Assembly (NCBI GenBank): GCA_035606175.1 | Contig: DATNFW010000046.1 | Location: 1-64,000 of the forward strand | From: JASHUC01 sp035606175 | GTDB taxonomy: Bacteria > Pseudomonadota > Gammaproteobacteria > Steroidobacterales > Steroidobacteraceae | Direction: 5' to 3' | DNA: 64,000 nucleotides | Part shown: one piece after another, positions 8,179 to 16,567 of the stretch | Position numbering within the stretch: the stretch's first letter is position 1 | Layout: every line of letters starts with the position of its first letter | Notes under the pieces: model-generated | The model's database searches: none | Told to the model about the DNA's origin: nothing | What the model saw: only the letters and a program-made list of their open reading frames with translations | Position numbers and translations under genes: made by a program

Positions 8179-8540
8179 CGGCGTCCATCGGCAAGAAGAG
8201 CCGGCGGCTGCGTCGCGCGGCGCAGGCGCGCGCCCGCATTCGCGAGCGCGGAGTCGCGCGGCTCACGGTGCACCGCACGCCGCAGCACATCTACGCGCAG
8301 CTCACCGATTCGACCGGCGCGAAGGTGCTCGCTGCGGCCTCGACGCTGCAGGCGGCCGTCCGCGAGGGTCTGGCGCATACCGGCAACATCGAGGCCGCGA
8401 AGGCGGTCGGGCGTGCGATCGCCGAGCGGGCGAAGGCCTTAGGGCTAACCGAGGTCGCCTTCGACCGCTCGGGTTTCCAGTTCCATGGCCGGGTGAAGGC
8501 GCTCGCGGATGCCGCGCGCGAGGCCGGGCTCCAATTCTGA
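8175..8540 (+). CDS. rplR: 50S ribosomal protein L18
   Basis: 121 residues; ATGA overlap with rplF. RLTVHRTPQHIYAQL and the C-terminal FDRSGFQFHGRVKALADAAREAGL identify L18, the 5S rRNA-binding partner of L5. Confidence 0.97.
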   Translation: MTASIGKKSRRLRRAAQARARIRERGVARLTVHRTPQHIYAQLTDSTGAKVLAAASTLQAAVREGLAHTGNIEAAKAVGRAIAERAKALGLTEVAFDRSGFQFHGRVKALADAAREAGLQF

Positions 8541-8551
8541 GGAACGCTTAA

Positions 8552-9058
8552 ATGGCAAGAGCGGAAAAAGGGCAGCCGGCGGACGAGCTTCTCGAGAAGC
8601 TGGTCGCGGTCAATCGCACGGCGAAGGTCGTCAAGGGCGGCCGTCAATTCGGCTTCACCGCCCTCACCGTCGTCGGGGACGGGGCGGGAAGGGTCGGCTT
8701 CGGATTCGGCAAGGCGCGCGAAGTGCCGGTCGCGATCTCGAAGGCGATGGCGCAGGCTCGCAAGAACATGATCTCCGTCGCTTTGAAGAGCGACACGCTG
8801 CACTATGCGGTGCAGGGCGAGCACGGCTCGACGCGCGTGCGCATGCAGCCCGCCTCCGACGGCACCGGCGTCATCGCCGGCGGCGGCATGCGTGCAGTGC
8901 TCGAATGCGTCGGCGTGCGCAACGTGCTCGCGAAGAGTTACGGCTCGCGCAATCCGATCAACGTCGTGCGTGCGACGATCGATGCACTCTCGAGTCTGCG
9001 CTCGCCCGAGGAGATCGCCGCGAAGCGCGGCAAGAGCCTCGAGGAGATCGTGGCGTGA
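8552..9058 (+). CDS. rpsE: 30S ribosomal protein S5
   Basis: 168 residues. The double-stranded-RNA-binding N-domain includes VVKGGRQFGFTALTVVGDG and the second domain GTGVIAGGGMRAVLE. S5 contributes to decoding accuracy; spectinomycin resistance changes map to its conserved loop in relatives. GTGA overlap with rpmD. Confidence 0.97.
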   Translation: MARAEKGQPADELLEKLVAVNRTAKVVKGGRQFGFTALTVVGDGAGRVGFGFGKAREVPVAISKAMAQARKNMISVALKSDTLHYAVQGEHGSTRVRMQPASDGTGVIAGGGMRAVLECVGVRNVLAKSYGSRNPINVVRATIDALSSLRSPEEIAAKRGKSLEEIVA

Positions 9059-9258
9059 GTGCCGCGGGCGCAAAGGATCGTTTGCGCGTGACGCTGGTCA
9101 AAAGCGTGCACGGTCAGCTCGCGAACATCGCAGCCTCCGTGCGCGGGCTCGGGTTGCGCCGGCCGCACCAGACCGTGAGCGTCGAGGACACACCGCAGAA
9201 TCGCGGCATGATCCAGGCGGCGGTGCATCTGCTGAAGGTCGAGAGTGAGCCGCGATGA
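9055..9258 (+). CDS. rpmD: 50S ribosomal protein L30
   Basis: GTG start at 9055 overlapping rpsE by four bases gives 67 residues; the core RLRVTLVKSVHGQ and RRPHQTVSVEDTPQNRGMI is the L30 fold. Seven residues longer at the N-terminus than E. coli L30. The start was chosen for coupling and length, since the frame itself is open further upstream. Confidence 0.92.
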   Translation: MSAAGAKDRLRVTLVKSVHGQLANIAASVRGLGLRRPHQTVSVEDTPQNRGMIQAAVHLLKVESEPR

Positions 9259-9274
9259 AGCGGGCGAGGAACGT

Positions 9275-9709
9275 ATGCGACTCAACACACTGAAGCCTGC
9301 TCCCGGGGCCAGGCGCCCGCGCCTGCGCGTCGGCCGCGGCGCCTCCGCCGGCCAGGGCAAGACCTGCGGCCGCGGCGTCAAGGGGCAGCGGGCGCGCAAG
9401 GGTGGCTATCACAAGGTCGGCTTTGAGGGCGGCCAGATGCCGCTGCAGCGGCGCATGCCGAAGGTCGGCTTTCGCTCGGCGCTGAAGGCAACGCGCGCCG
9501 AAGTGCGGCTCGACGAGCTCGCGCAGGTCGATGCCGCGGTGATCGATCTGCAGGCGCTCAAGGCGGCCGGCATCGTGCCGAGCACGACCGAGCGCGCGAA
9601 GGTGATTCTTTCCGGAAAGCTCGACAAGGCGGTGACGCTCAAGGGCGTCGCGGCCACCAAAGGCGCCCTGGCGGCGATCACCGCTGCCGGGGGGCGCGTG
9701 GAAAGTTAG
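9275..9709 (+). CDS. rplO: 50S ribosomal protein L15
   Basis: 144 residues from ATG 9275, the E. coli length. MRLNTLKPAPGARRPRLRVGRG followed by the Gly/Lys-rich GKTCGRGVKGQRARKGG extension that threads into the 50S. GGCGAGGAACGT before the start is a usable ribosome binding site. Confidence 0.97.
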   Translation: MRLNTLKPAPGARRPRLRVGRGASAGQGKTCGRGVKGQRARKGGYHKVGFEGGQMPLQRRMPKVGFRSALKATRAEVRLDELAQVDAAVIDLQALKAAGIVPSTTERAKVILSGKLDKAVTLKGVAATKGALAAITAAGGRVES

Positions 9710-9757
9710 AGCCCGGATGCTCCGAAGGACATGAGCAGGAAGCTCACAGAGGCGTAA

Positions 9758-11113
9758 GTGGCGAACACGACTTTCTCCAATCCGGCGGCAGCGCTCGGTG
9801 AGGCGGCTCGCTTCGGCGAGATCCGCAACCGTTTGCTGTTCCTCATCGGCGGGATGATCGTCTACCGCATCGGCAGCTTCATCCCCGTGCCCGGGATCAA
9901 TCCGGCGGCCGTCGCCCGCTTCTTCAACGACCAGTCGGGCACGATCCTCGGTGTCGCGAACATGTTCTCGGGCGGGGCGCTGCGGCGGCTGTCGATCTTC
10001 GCGATGGGCGTGATGCCGTATATCTCGGCCTCGATCATCATCCAGATGATGTCGATGGTCGTGCCGACGCTGATGGAGTACCGCAAGGAGGGTCAGTCGG
10101 GACAGCGCAAGCTCACCGAGCTCACCCGCTACAGCACGGTCGTGCTCGCCGCGTTTCAGTCGTTCGCCGCCGCCGTCGCTCTGCAGAGCAACGACATGGT
10201 GCTCGTGCCCGGCTGGCAGTGGCTTGCGGTCGGCACCGTCACGATGACGACGGGGACACTCTTTCTCATGTGGCTCGGAGAGCAGATCACCGAGCGCGGC
10301 ATCGGCAACGGCATCTCGATGCTGATTCTGGCGGGGATCGTCGCCGGGTTGCCGGGCGCGGTCGGCAATACCGCCGAGTCGGTGAGCACCGGGGAGATGT
10401 CCGGTCCCTTTGCGCTGCTGCTCATCATCATCGTGATCGGCGTGACGGCGTTCGTCGTGTTCATGGAGCGCGCGCAGCGGCGTATCCCGGTCAACTACGC
10501 GAAGCGGCAGGTCGGCCGGCGCCTGTACGCGGGGCAGAGCAGCCATCTGCCCTTCAAGATCAACATGTCGGGCGTCATTCCGCCGATCTTCGCCTCGAGC
10601 CTGTTGCTGTTCCCGGCGACGGTAGCGAATTTCGCGGGCAGCAGCACGACCGGCTGGCTGAGCGGCGCGTTGCAGGAGATGTCCGCGGCGCTCGGCTACG
10701 GGCAGCCCCTGCACCTCGTCGTGTATGCGGTGCTGATCCTGTTCTTCTGCTTCTTCTACACCGCGCTCGTCTTCAACGCGCGCGATACGGCGCAGAACCT
10801 GCAGAAATCGGGCGCGTTCATTCCGGGCATCCGACCCGGACAGCAGACCGCCGACTACATCGACAAGGTTCTCACGCGGCTCACGCTCTGGGGCGCGCTG
10901 TATGTCGCTGCGGTGTGCCTGCTGCCCGAGTTCCTGATTTCCTCCCAGGGTGTGCCGTTCCAGTTCGGTGGCACCTCGCTCATGATCGTCGTGGTGGTGG
11001 TGATGGACTTCATGTCGCAGCTGCAGGCGCATCTGATGTCGCACCAGTACCCCGGGCTCCTCAAAAAGGCGAATCTGCTCAACTACGGCCGCGGCAGCGG
11101 GCAGGGCGGCTGA
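9758..11113 (+). CDS. secY: Protein translocase subunit SecY
   Basis: 451 residues, GTG start. The first membrane segment (FLIGGMIVYRIGSFIPVPGI) and the plug region with GGALRRLSIFAMGVMPYISASI identify SecY, the channel of the Sec translocon; the usual ten membrane segments can be followed to LMIVVVVVMDFMSQ near the end. Lies between rplO and rpmJ as in other gammaproteobacteria, so membrane insertion capacity is co-expressed with ribosomes. Confidence 0.97.
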   Translation: MANTTFSNPAAALGEAARFGEIRNRLLFLIGGMIVYRIGSFIPVPGINPAAVARFFNDQSGTILGVANMFSGGALRRLSIFAMGVMPYISASIIIQMMSMVVPTLMEYRKEGQSGQRKLTELTRYSTVVLAAFQSFAAAVALQSNDMVLVPGWQWLAVGTVTMTTGTLFLMWLGEQITERGIGNGISMLILAGIVAGLPGAVGNTAESVSTGEMSGPFALLLIIIVIGVTAFVVFMERAQRRIPVNYAKRQVGRRLYAGQSSHLPFKINMSGVIPPIFASSLLLFPATVANFAGSSTTGWLSGALQEMSAALGYGQPLHLVVYAVLILFFCFFYTALVFNARDTAQNLQKSGAFIPGIRPGQQTADYIDKVLTRLTLWGALYVAAVCLLPEFLISSQGVPFQFGGTSLMIVVVVVMDFMSQLQAHLMSHQYPGLLKKANLLNYGRGSGQGG

Positions 11114-11128
11114 GGCACGAGGCTCGTT

Positions 11129-11242
11129 ATGAAAGTCAGACCATCGGTCAAGAAGATTTGCAAGAACTGCAAGATCGTGCGCCGCCGGCGCGTGGTGTAC
11201 GTGATCTGCACGGATCAGCGGCACAAGCAGCGCCAGGGGTGA
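11129..11242 (+). CDS. rpmJ: 50S ribosomal protein L36, zinc-binding form
   Basis: 37 residues starting MKVRPSVKKICKNCK. Zinc ligands C11, C14, C27 and H32 are all present, so this is the C+ form, in contrast with the zinc-free S14 of the same cluster. GGCTCGTT spacing after the secY stop is 15 bases. Confidence 0.96.
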   Translation: MKVRPSVKKICKNCKIVRRRRVVYVICTDQRHKQRQG

Positions 11243-11396
11243 GGCCGGGTGCCTTTTCGGCTGCGCTTAACGTGCAGCCGAACCGGCCGAACGGCCGTAC
11301 GGGACGTACGGACTGGGTATGTTACAGGGACGTTTGGTACAGGTTTATCAGAGGTTGTAACAGGGCGGCTGCGCCCCCACTTAGACAGGTTCTCTT
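11243..11396 (+). promoter_or_regulatory. Alpha-section leader region between rpmJ and rpsM
   Basis: 154 non-coding bases. A hairpin CGGCTGC/GCAGCCG (11258-11264 with 11274-11280) is followed by an A/T-richer stretch around 11318-11360. In E. coli the alpha operon leader folds into a pseudoknot bound by S4. The position fits such a leader, but no convincing -35/-10 pair was found and the pseudoknot was not established. Confidence 0.3.
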
Positions 11397-11777
11397 ATGG
11401 CTCGTATCGCCGGCATCAACATACCGATGAACAAGCACGTGTGGGTCGGGCTCACGCACATCTACGGCGTGGGCCGCGCGCGTGCCATGGCGGCCTGCGA
11501 GGGCGCGGGCGTGCGCCCCGACTCGAAGGTGAAGGATCTCACCGAGGCGGAGGTGACCGCGATCCGCTCGCAGATCGCCAAGTGGGCGGTCGAAGGCGAC
11601 CTGCGCCGCGAGGTGTCCATGAACATCAAGCGCCTCATGGACCTCGGCACCTACCGTGGCATGAGGCACCGGCGCGGACTGCCCGTCCGCGGCCAGCGTA
11701 CGCGCACGAACGCGCGCACGCGCAAGGGCCCGCGCAAGCAGGCCGTGAAGCTCAACGCCCCTCCGGGCAAGGCATAA
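11397..11777 (+). CDS. rpsM: 30S ribosomal protein S13
   Basis: 126 residues. MARIAGINIPMNKHVWVGLTHIYGVG is typical, and the C-terminal tail RGQRTRTNARTRKGPRK reaches P-site tRNA. First gene of the alpha section after the 154-base gap. The C-terminus is about eight residues longer than in E. coli. Confidence 0.98.
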   Translation: MARIAGINIPMNKHVWVGLTHIYGVGRARAMAACEGAGVRPDSKVKDLTEAEVTAIRSQIAKWAVEGDLRREVSMNIKRLMDLGTYRGMRHRRGLPVRGQRTRTNARTRKGPRKQAVKLNAPPGKA

Positions 11778-11792
11778 AGAGGACGCCGAACC

Positions 11793-12221
11793 ATGGCGGA
11801 TCAGAAGCAGTCTCAAACGCAGGCGGCGGCGGGCGGCGCCTCGGCGGCCAAGAAGCCGAAGAAGGCGCGCAAGAACGTGCTCGATGCGATCGCGCACGTG
11901 CATGCGTCCTTCAACAACACGATCATCACCATCACCGACCGGCAGGGCAACACGCTCTCCTGGGCGACCGCGGGAGGCTGCGGCTTCCGCGGCTCGCGCA
12001 AGAGCACGCCTTTCGCGGCTCAGGTCGCGGCGGAGCGCGCCGGCACGGCGGCGCAGGAGCATGGCGTGAAGAACGTCGAGGTGCGCGTGGCCGGTCCCGG
12101 CCCGGGGCGCGAGTCCGCGGTACGCGCGCTCAATCAGGTGGGCCTGAAAATCACGAGCATCGCAGACGTGACGCCCATTCCGCACAACGGCTGCCGGCCG
12201 CCGAAGAAGCGCAGGGTTTGA
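11793..12221 (+). CDS. rpsK: 30S ribosomal protein S11
   Basis: 142 residues. The core from KKNVLDAIAHVHASFNNTI-like sequence to the very conserved end HNGCRPPKKRRV is S11, part of the 30S platform. About 13 extra N-terminal residues (QKQSQTQAAAGG) compared with E. coli. Ribosome binding site AGAGGA at about 11778-11783. Confidence 0.97.
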   Translation: MADQKQSQTQAAAGGASAAKKPKKARKNVLDAIAHVHASFNNTIITITDRQGNTLSWATAGGCGFRGSRKSTPFAAQVAAERAGTAAQEHGVKNVEVRVAGPGPGRESAVRALNQVGLKITSIADVTPIPHNGCRPPKKRRV

Positions 12222-12241
12222 AGAGCGAGGTTTACTGAGCA

Positions 12242-12865
12242 ATGGCACGATACATCGGCCCCAGTTGCAAGCTCGCGCGGCGCGAGGGCACTGATCTGTT
12301 CTTGAAGAGCGGCGTGAAGCCGCTCGAGAGCAAGTGCAAGCTCACGGTGCCCCCGGGGGGCCTCAAGGGTGAGCGGCGCACGCGCCTTTCGGACTACGGC
12401 CTGCAGCTGCGTGAGAAGCAGAAGCTGCGGCGCATGTACGGCGTGCTCGAGCGGCAGTTCGGCAACTACTACGTAGAGGCCGCGCGGCGCACCGGCGCGA
12501 CGGGCGAGAACCTCCTGAAGCTGCTCGAGTGCCGGCTGGACAACGTCGTCTACCGGATGGGATTTGCGGCGACGCGCGCCGAGGCGCGCCAGCTCGTGAG
12601 CCACAAATCGATCGAAGTGAACGGCCAGATCGTGACGATCCCGTCCTATCAGGTGCGCGCGGGCGATGTGATCACGGTGCGCGAGAAGTCGCGCAAGCAG
12701 CTGCGCATCCAGAGCGCGCTCAATGTCGCGCAGCAGGTCGGCTTTCCGGAATGGGTGGAGGTCGACGACAAGCAGATGCGCGGGGTGTTCAAGACGGTGC
12801 CCGCGCGCGACGATGTCCTGCCCGACATCAATGAGAACCTGGTCGTCGAGCTCTACTCGAAGTAA
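12242..12865 (+). CDS. rpsD: 30S ribosomal protein S4
   Basis: 207 residues, near the E. coli 206. MARYIGPSCKLARREGTDLF start and S4 RNA-binding domain RLDNVVYRMGFAATRAEARQ. S4 nucleates 16S assembly and in E. coli regulates the alpha operon. The four-Cys zinc motif of some S4 forms is absent (only isolated cysteines). Confidence 0.97.
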   Translation: MARYIGPSCKLARREGTDLFLKSGVKPLESKCKLTVPPGGLKGERRTRLSDYGLQLREKQKLRRMYGVLERQFGNYYVEAARRTGATGENLLKLLECRLDNVVYRMGFAATRAEARQLVSHKSIEVNGQIVTIPSYQVRAGDVITVREKSRKQLRIQSALNVAQQVGFPEWVEVDDKQMRGVFKTVPARDDVLPDINENLVVELYSK

Positions 12866-12910
12866 CTCGACCTGAAGTATCGGGCGCCTGAGCGCCTGCT
12901 GATGCCCGCC

Positions 12911-12962
12911 GTCAGACGACATCTGACGATTTGACATCTATTTGAGGCCGGATCACTCCGGC
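12911..12962 (+). promoter_or_regulatory. Paired hairpins in the rpsD-rpoA gap
   Basis: Two perfect short stem-loops in the 109-base gap: GTCAGA/TCTGAC (12911-12916 with 12922-12927) and GCCGG/CCGGC (12947-12951 with 12958-12962). A perfect TTGACA (12931-12936) sits between them but no -10 follows at a workable distance. The second hairpin ends just before the rpoA ribosome binding site, so it could tune rpoA translation or process the message; this is inference. Confidence 0.3.
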
Positions 12963-12974
12963 AAGGTGAGTGCC

Positions 12975-13976
12975 ATGCAGGGTTCTATCGGTGAGTTTCT
13001 GAGACCGCGCGTCGTCAAGGTGCAGCCGGTCGCTCCGCGCCAGGCGCGCGTCGTGATCGAGCCCTTCGAGCGAGGTTTCGGGCACACGCTCGGCAATGCG
13101 CTGCGGCGCGTGCTGCTCTCCTCGATGCCGGGCAGCGCGATCACGGAGGTGGAGATCGACGGCGTCCTGCACGAGTACACGAGCATCGAGGGTGTGCAGG
13201 AGGACGTGGTCGACATTCTGCTCAATCTCAAGCAGGTCGCGATCCGCATGCACACCCGCGACAGCGCGGAGCTGCGCCTGCACAAGAAGGGGCCGGGCCC
13301 CGTGACCGCGGGCGACATCCAGGGCGATCACGATGTCGAGGTGGTGAACCCCGAGCTCGTCATCGCAAACCTGACCAAGGCCGGGGAGCTCTCCATGACG
13401 CTGCGCGTCGAGCGCGGCCGCGGGTACCGGCCGGCTGCCCAGCGCGCCGCATTCGAGGAGCAGACCCGTCCGATCGGGCGGCTGCAGCTCGATGCGTCGT
13501 TCTCCCCCGTGCGCCGCGTGACCTACGCGGTCGACGCCGCGCGCGTCGAGCAGCGCACCGATCTCGACAAGCTCGTGATCGACATCGAGACGAACGGCAC
13601 GATCGAGGCGGAGGAGGCGATCCGCCGCGCCGGCGGCATTCTCAAAGATCAGCTCTCCGTGTTCGTCGATCTGCAGGGCGAGGAAGAGGCTGCGACGAAA
13701 GTCTCCGAGATGCAGTTCGACCCGATTCTGCTGCGCCCCGTCGACGAGCTCGAGCTCACCGTACGCAGCGCCAATTGCCTGAAGGCGGAGAATATCCACT
13801 ACATCGGCGATCTCGTGCAGCGCACGGAAGTCGAGCTGCTGCGCACGCCGAACCTCGGCAAGAAGTCCCTGACCGAGATCAAGGAAGTGCTGCAGAGCCA
13901 CGGCCTGATGCTCGGGATGCGCCTCGACGGCTGGCCGCCGCCGGGGCTCAAGCACGAAGAGCGCGACGTGCTCTGA
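12975..13976 (+). CDS. rpoA: DNA-directed RNA polymerase subunit alpha
   Basis: 333 residues from ATG 12975 (MQGSIGEFLRPRVVKVQPV), with AAGGTGAG just upstream. N-terminal domain holds the assembly segment RRVLLSSMPGSAITEVEIDG; the C-terminal domain (about residues 250-330) has the helix-hairpin-helix NCLKAENIHYIGDLVQRTE that contacts UP elements and activators such as the CRP-like protein encoded at 50745-51527. Co-transcribed with rpsM-rpsK-rpsD and rplQ. Confidence 0.98.
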   Translation: MQGSIGEFLRPRVVKVQPVAPRQARVVIEPFERGFGHTLGNALRRVLLSSMPGSAITEVEIDGVLHEYTSIEGVQEDVVDILLNLKQVAIRMHTRDSAELRLHKKGPGPVTAGDIQGDHDVEVVNPELVIANLTKAGELSMTLRVERGRGYRPAAQRAAFEEQTRPIGRLQLDASFSPVRRVTYAVDAARVEQRTDLDKLVIDIETNGTIEAEEAIRRAGGILKDQLSVFVDLQGEEEAATKVSEMQFDPILLRPVDELELTVRSANCLKAENIHYIGDLVQRTEVELLRTPNLGKKSLTEIKEVLQSHGLMLGMRLDGWPPPGLKHEERDVL

Positions 13977-14011
13977 AGCGGGCCGTCCGGTAATCGTATC
14001 GAGATCAAATC

Positions 14012-14389
14012 ATGCGCCATCAACTTTCCGGACGGCAGCTGTCGCGGGTGAGCTCACACCGGCACGCGCTGCTGCGCAATCTGAGCGTCTCGCTGCTGCG
14101 TCACGAGACGATCCGCACCACCGTGCCCAAGGCGAAGGAGCTGCGACGGGTGGTCGAGCCGCTCATCACGCTCGCAAAGACCGACAGCGCCGCGCGCCGG
14201 CGGCTCGCCTTCGCGCGGCTGCGCGATACGGCGGTCGTCGAGAAGCTCTTTGCCGAGCTCGGACCGCGCTTCAAAGCGCGCCCGGGCGGCTACACGCGCA
14301 TCCTTCACATGACTCCGCGGCCCGGCGATTCCGCACCGATGGCGCTCATGGAGCTCGTGGAGCGAGCGGGCGAGGCTGCAAAGAGCTGA
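14012..14389 (+). CDS. rplQ: 50S ribosomal protein L17
   Basis: 125 residues. MRHQLSGRQLSRVSSHRHALLRNL and GGYTRILHMTPRPGDSAPMALMELV are canonical L17. Last gene of the alpha section, 35 bases after rpoA. No T-tract terminator was seen in the 125 bases that follow, although GGCGCC/GGCGCC (14482-14487 with 14494-14499) can form a hairpin just before mscL. Confidence 0.97.
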   Translation: MRHQLSGRQLSRVSSHRHALLRNLSVSLLRHETIRTTVPKAKELRRVVEPLITLAKTDSAARRRLAFARLRDTAVVEKLFAELGPRFKARPGGYTRILHMTPRPGDSAPMALMELVERAGEAAKS

Positions 14390-14514
14390 TCCGCGATCCG
14401 CGGCACCCGCGAGTGCGGCCCGGCTAGGGGCGGGGCAGATTTGCCGCAAGAGCGCTGCCGGCGCTATCGTCTCTCCTGGAAGGCGCCACCCGAGGCGCCG
14501 CGGGGGAGTTCGCT

Positions 14515-14922
14515 ATGAGCATCGCTTCTGAATTCAAAGAGTTCGCCGTCAAGGGCAACGCCATCGACCTCGCGGTCGGCGTGGTGATCGGCGCGGCGTT
14601 CGGCCGGATCATCTCATCGCTGGTCGGCGACATCATCATGCCTCCGCTCGGCCTTGCGGTGGGGCGGATCAATTTCAGCGATCTCGCGGTACGGATCGGC
14701 ACCGATCCGACGGGCAAGGCCGTGCTCTTCAAGTACGGCGCGTTCATCCAGACGATCTTCGATTTCGCGATCGTGGCGCTCGCCCTCTTCGTGCTCTTGA
14801 AGGGCATCAATCGGCTCAAGCGGCCGACTCCGGCAGTACCGCCCGTCCCGGCAGCCGCACCCCCGCTCACCAAGGGCGAGGAGCTGCTCCTCGACATTCG
14901 CAACATCCTCGCCAAGAAGTGA
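14515..14922 (+). CDS. mscL: Large-conductance mechanosensitive channel MscL
   Basis: 135 residues, E. coli length class. MSIASEFKEFAVKGNAIDLAVGVVIGAAFG is the MscL signature with the amphipathic N-terminal helix and first membrane segment; the second segment is IQTIFDFAIVALALFVLLKG at about residues 80-99, and the C-terminal bundle ends EELLLDIRNILAKK. Opens under membrane tension to release solutes on osmotic downshock. Ribosome binding site GGGGGAG at about 14502-14508. Confidence 0.96.
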   Translation: MSIASEFKEFAVKGNAIDLAVGVVIGAAFGRIISSLVGDIIMPPLGLAVGRINFSDLAVRIGTDPTGKAVLFKYGAFIQTIFDFAIVALALFVLLKGINRLKRPTPAVPPVPAAAPPLTKGEELLLDIRNILAKK

Positions 14923-14928
14923 TGCACC

Positions 14929-14955
14929 GAGCCGCGGCGCGCCGCGCCGCGGCTC
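14929..14955. terminator. Strong hairpin between convergent mscL and pepQ
   Basis: A perfect 12-bp stem, GAGCCGCGGCGC (14929-14940) with GCGCCGCGGCTC (14944-14955), loop of three bases. It lies between two converging genes and overlaps the pepQ stop codon. No T-tract on either side, so factor-independent termination is uncertain, but it could block read-through or protect 3' ends. Confidence 0.45.
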
Positions 14956-16285
14956 AGCTTGCGCTGCGGAACGCATCTCGCGTCAGGTTCTCGGCGCCCG
15001 TCGCGGTCACCGCAAGGTCGTCCTCGATGCGGATGCCGCCGAACTTGCGCAGCTGCTCGACGCGAGCCCAGTTGATGCGGCCCGCGCGCGAGTCTGCGCG
15101 GGCTTCATCGAGCAGCGGCTCGATGAAGTAAATACCGGGCTCCATGGTCACGACGAACCCTTCCTCGAGCACGCGCGTCAGGCGCAGATACGGATGGCCC
15201 GGCGGGCGCGGAATCTCGCCGCCTTCGGGCGAGCGCGAGAGCCCACCGGCATCGTGCACCTGCAGCCCGAGGAGGTGTCCGAGGCCGTGCGGCAGAAACA
15301 CGCTCGTGACACCGGTTGCGACGGCCTCCTCCGGATCGCAGGTGGTCACGTCCGCCTCGTGCAGCAGCTCTGCGACCAGGCGATGCGCACTGAGGTGCAC
15401 GTCGCGCCAGTCGATACCCGCCCGCACGCCCGCGCAGAGTGCCTGCTGAACGCCATCGAATGCCTCGATGAGCGCGGCGAAATCGGCATCCGCGAACGAA
15501 TAAGTGCGCGTGATGTCGCTCGCGTAGCCATGCGCCTCAGCGCCCGCATCGATGAGCAGGGAGTGAAGTGCTGGCGGCGGCAGCGCATCGAGCCGCTGGT
15601 AGTGCAGCACCGCGGCGTGCTCATTGAGCGCGACGATCGGGTTGTACGGCAGCTCCTGCTCTCGCGAGCTGCACGCTCGCAGAAACGCGAGCTCGATCTC
15701 CCGCTCCGAGGCTCCCCCTGCGAAAGCATGCGCCGCCGCGAGGTGAGCACGCGCGCCGAGCCGGTTCGCAAGCCGCAGGCAGGCGAGCTCGTACGGCGTC
15801 TTGAACGCTCGCTCGTACTCTAGCCGCGTGCAGAGGTCCGTCGGATTGCATACGAGCCCCCAGGCGGCAGCTTCGGGGAAGGGCTCCCCGAGGCAAGCGA
15901 CCCGCCCGAGGTCCCTCGGAAGAGCGAGTCGGGCGGCGGCTCGATCGGCGATCGGCTCGATCTCGATTGCGCGCGTCCACGCCGACCGCGGAGCCTCGGC
16001 GGGCATGTACCAGAAGTCGATCGGACGGTGAAATAGCAACACCGGCGCGCGACCCGGCTCGTAGTACAGGAAGCAGTTCGGCGCTTGCGTGATTGGAACC
16101 CACGCCTTGAACCACGCATTCACCCGGAAGGGATGGTCTTGATCGTCGCCGAAGATCGGCGTGAGGCTCCCGGAGTAGATGAGGACGGCGGAATATCCGC
16201 AGGCCTCGAGCGCTCGGTCGAAACGGGCGCGCAGCACATCGAGGTGGGCACCATGCAGAGCTGCGAAGTCGGAGGTTGCGTCCAT
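14954..16285 (-). CDS. pepQ: Xaa-Pro dipeptidase (prolidase)
   Basis: 443 residues, the exact E. coli PepQ length. M24 pita-bread metallopeptidase that cleaves dipeptides with C-terminal proline in the cytoplasm. The dinuclear metal ligands are all recognisable: LLIDAGAEAHGYASDITRTY (two Asp), FLPHGLGHLLGLQVHD (His), VVTMEPGIYF (Glu) and FGGIRIEDD (Glu). N-terminal domain about residues 1-160. Transcribed alone, divergent from the lipoprotein gene at 16568. Confidence 0.93.
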   Translation of the reverse strand: MDATSDFAALHGAHLDVLRARFDRALEACGYSAVLIYSGSLTPIFGDDQDHPFRVNAWFKAWVPITQAPNCFLYYEPGRAPVLLFHRPIDFWYMPAEAPRSAWTRAIEIEPIADRAAARLALPRDLGRVACLGEPFPEAAAWGLVCNPTDLCTRLEYERAFKTPYELACLRLANRLGARAHLAAAHAFAGGASEREIELAFLRACSSREQELPYNPIVALNEHAAVLHYQRLDALPPPALHSLLIDAGAEAHGYASDITRTYSFADADFAALIEAFDGVQQALCAGVRAGIDWRDVHLSAHRLVAELLHEADVTTCDPEEAVATGVTSVFLPHGLGHLLGLQVHDAGGLSRSPEGGEIPRPPGHPYLRLTRVLEEGFVVTMEPGIYFIEPLLDEARADSRAGRINWARVEQLRKFGGIRIEDDLAVTATGAENLTRDAFRSAS

Positions 16286-16452
16286 GGAGGCCCTCGAGCC
16301 GTCGAATCACCGCGCGATTGTAGACGGCTCCACCCGTTCTGCGAGCTGCTGCGCCGCAGCATCCGGCGTGCCGCGAAGTCCAACGCGCGGTCAGCCTCAT
16401 GTGTCCCGACCCCTGTCGCCGCGCGCCGACGGTTACACTTGCTTCATCAAGG

Positions 16453-16481
16453 TTTCAAAAGAGGCGGTGAGCCGATAGAAT
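16453..16481 (+). promoter_or_regulatory. Candidate promoter of the small lipoprotein gene
   Basis: TTTCAA (16453-16458), 17-base spacer, TAGAAT (16476-16481; 5 of 6 for the -10). It lies in the 282-base gap between divergent pepQ and the lipoprotein gene, and would give a leader of about 80 bases. Nothing else was recognised in this gap. Confidence 0.4.
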
Positions 16482-16567
16482 CCAGCCGCGCGATCGGAAA
16501 TCGCCGCAAGCCCGTTGTTTGATTCAGGTCTCATCCATCGTTGCTTCTTCTTTCGGGGTACCGCTCA

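Noticed and set aside
9098..11224. Minus-strand open frame of about 700 codons opposite rplO-secY-rpmJ
   Set aside because: Antisense shadow of secY and neighbours, His/Arg/Asp-rich composition typical of the reverse complement of third-position G/C, no start signals.
14390..14514. Terminator of the alpha operon
   Set aside because: A GGCGCC hairpin is present but with no T-tract and placed right before mscL, so it was not called as a terminator.
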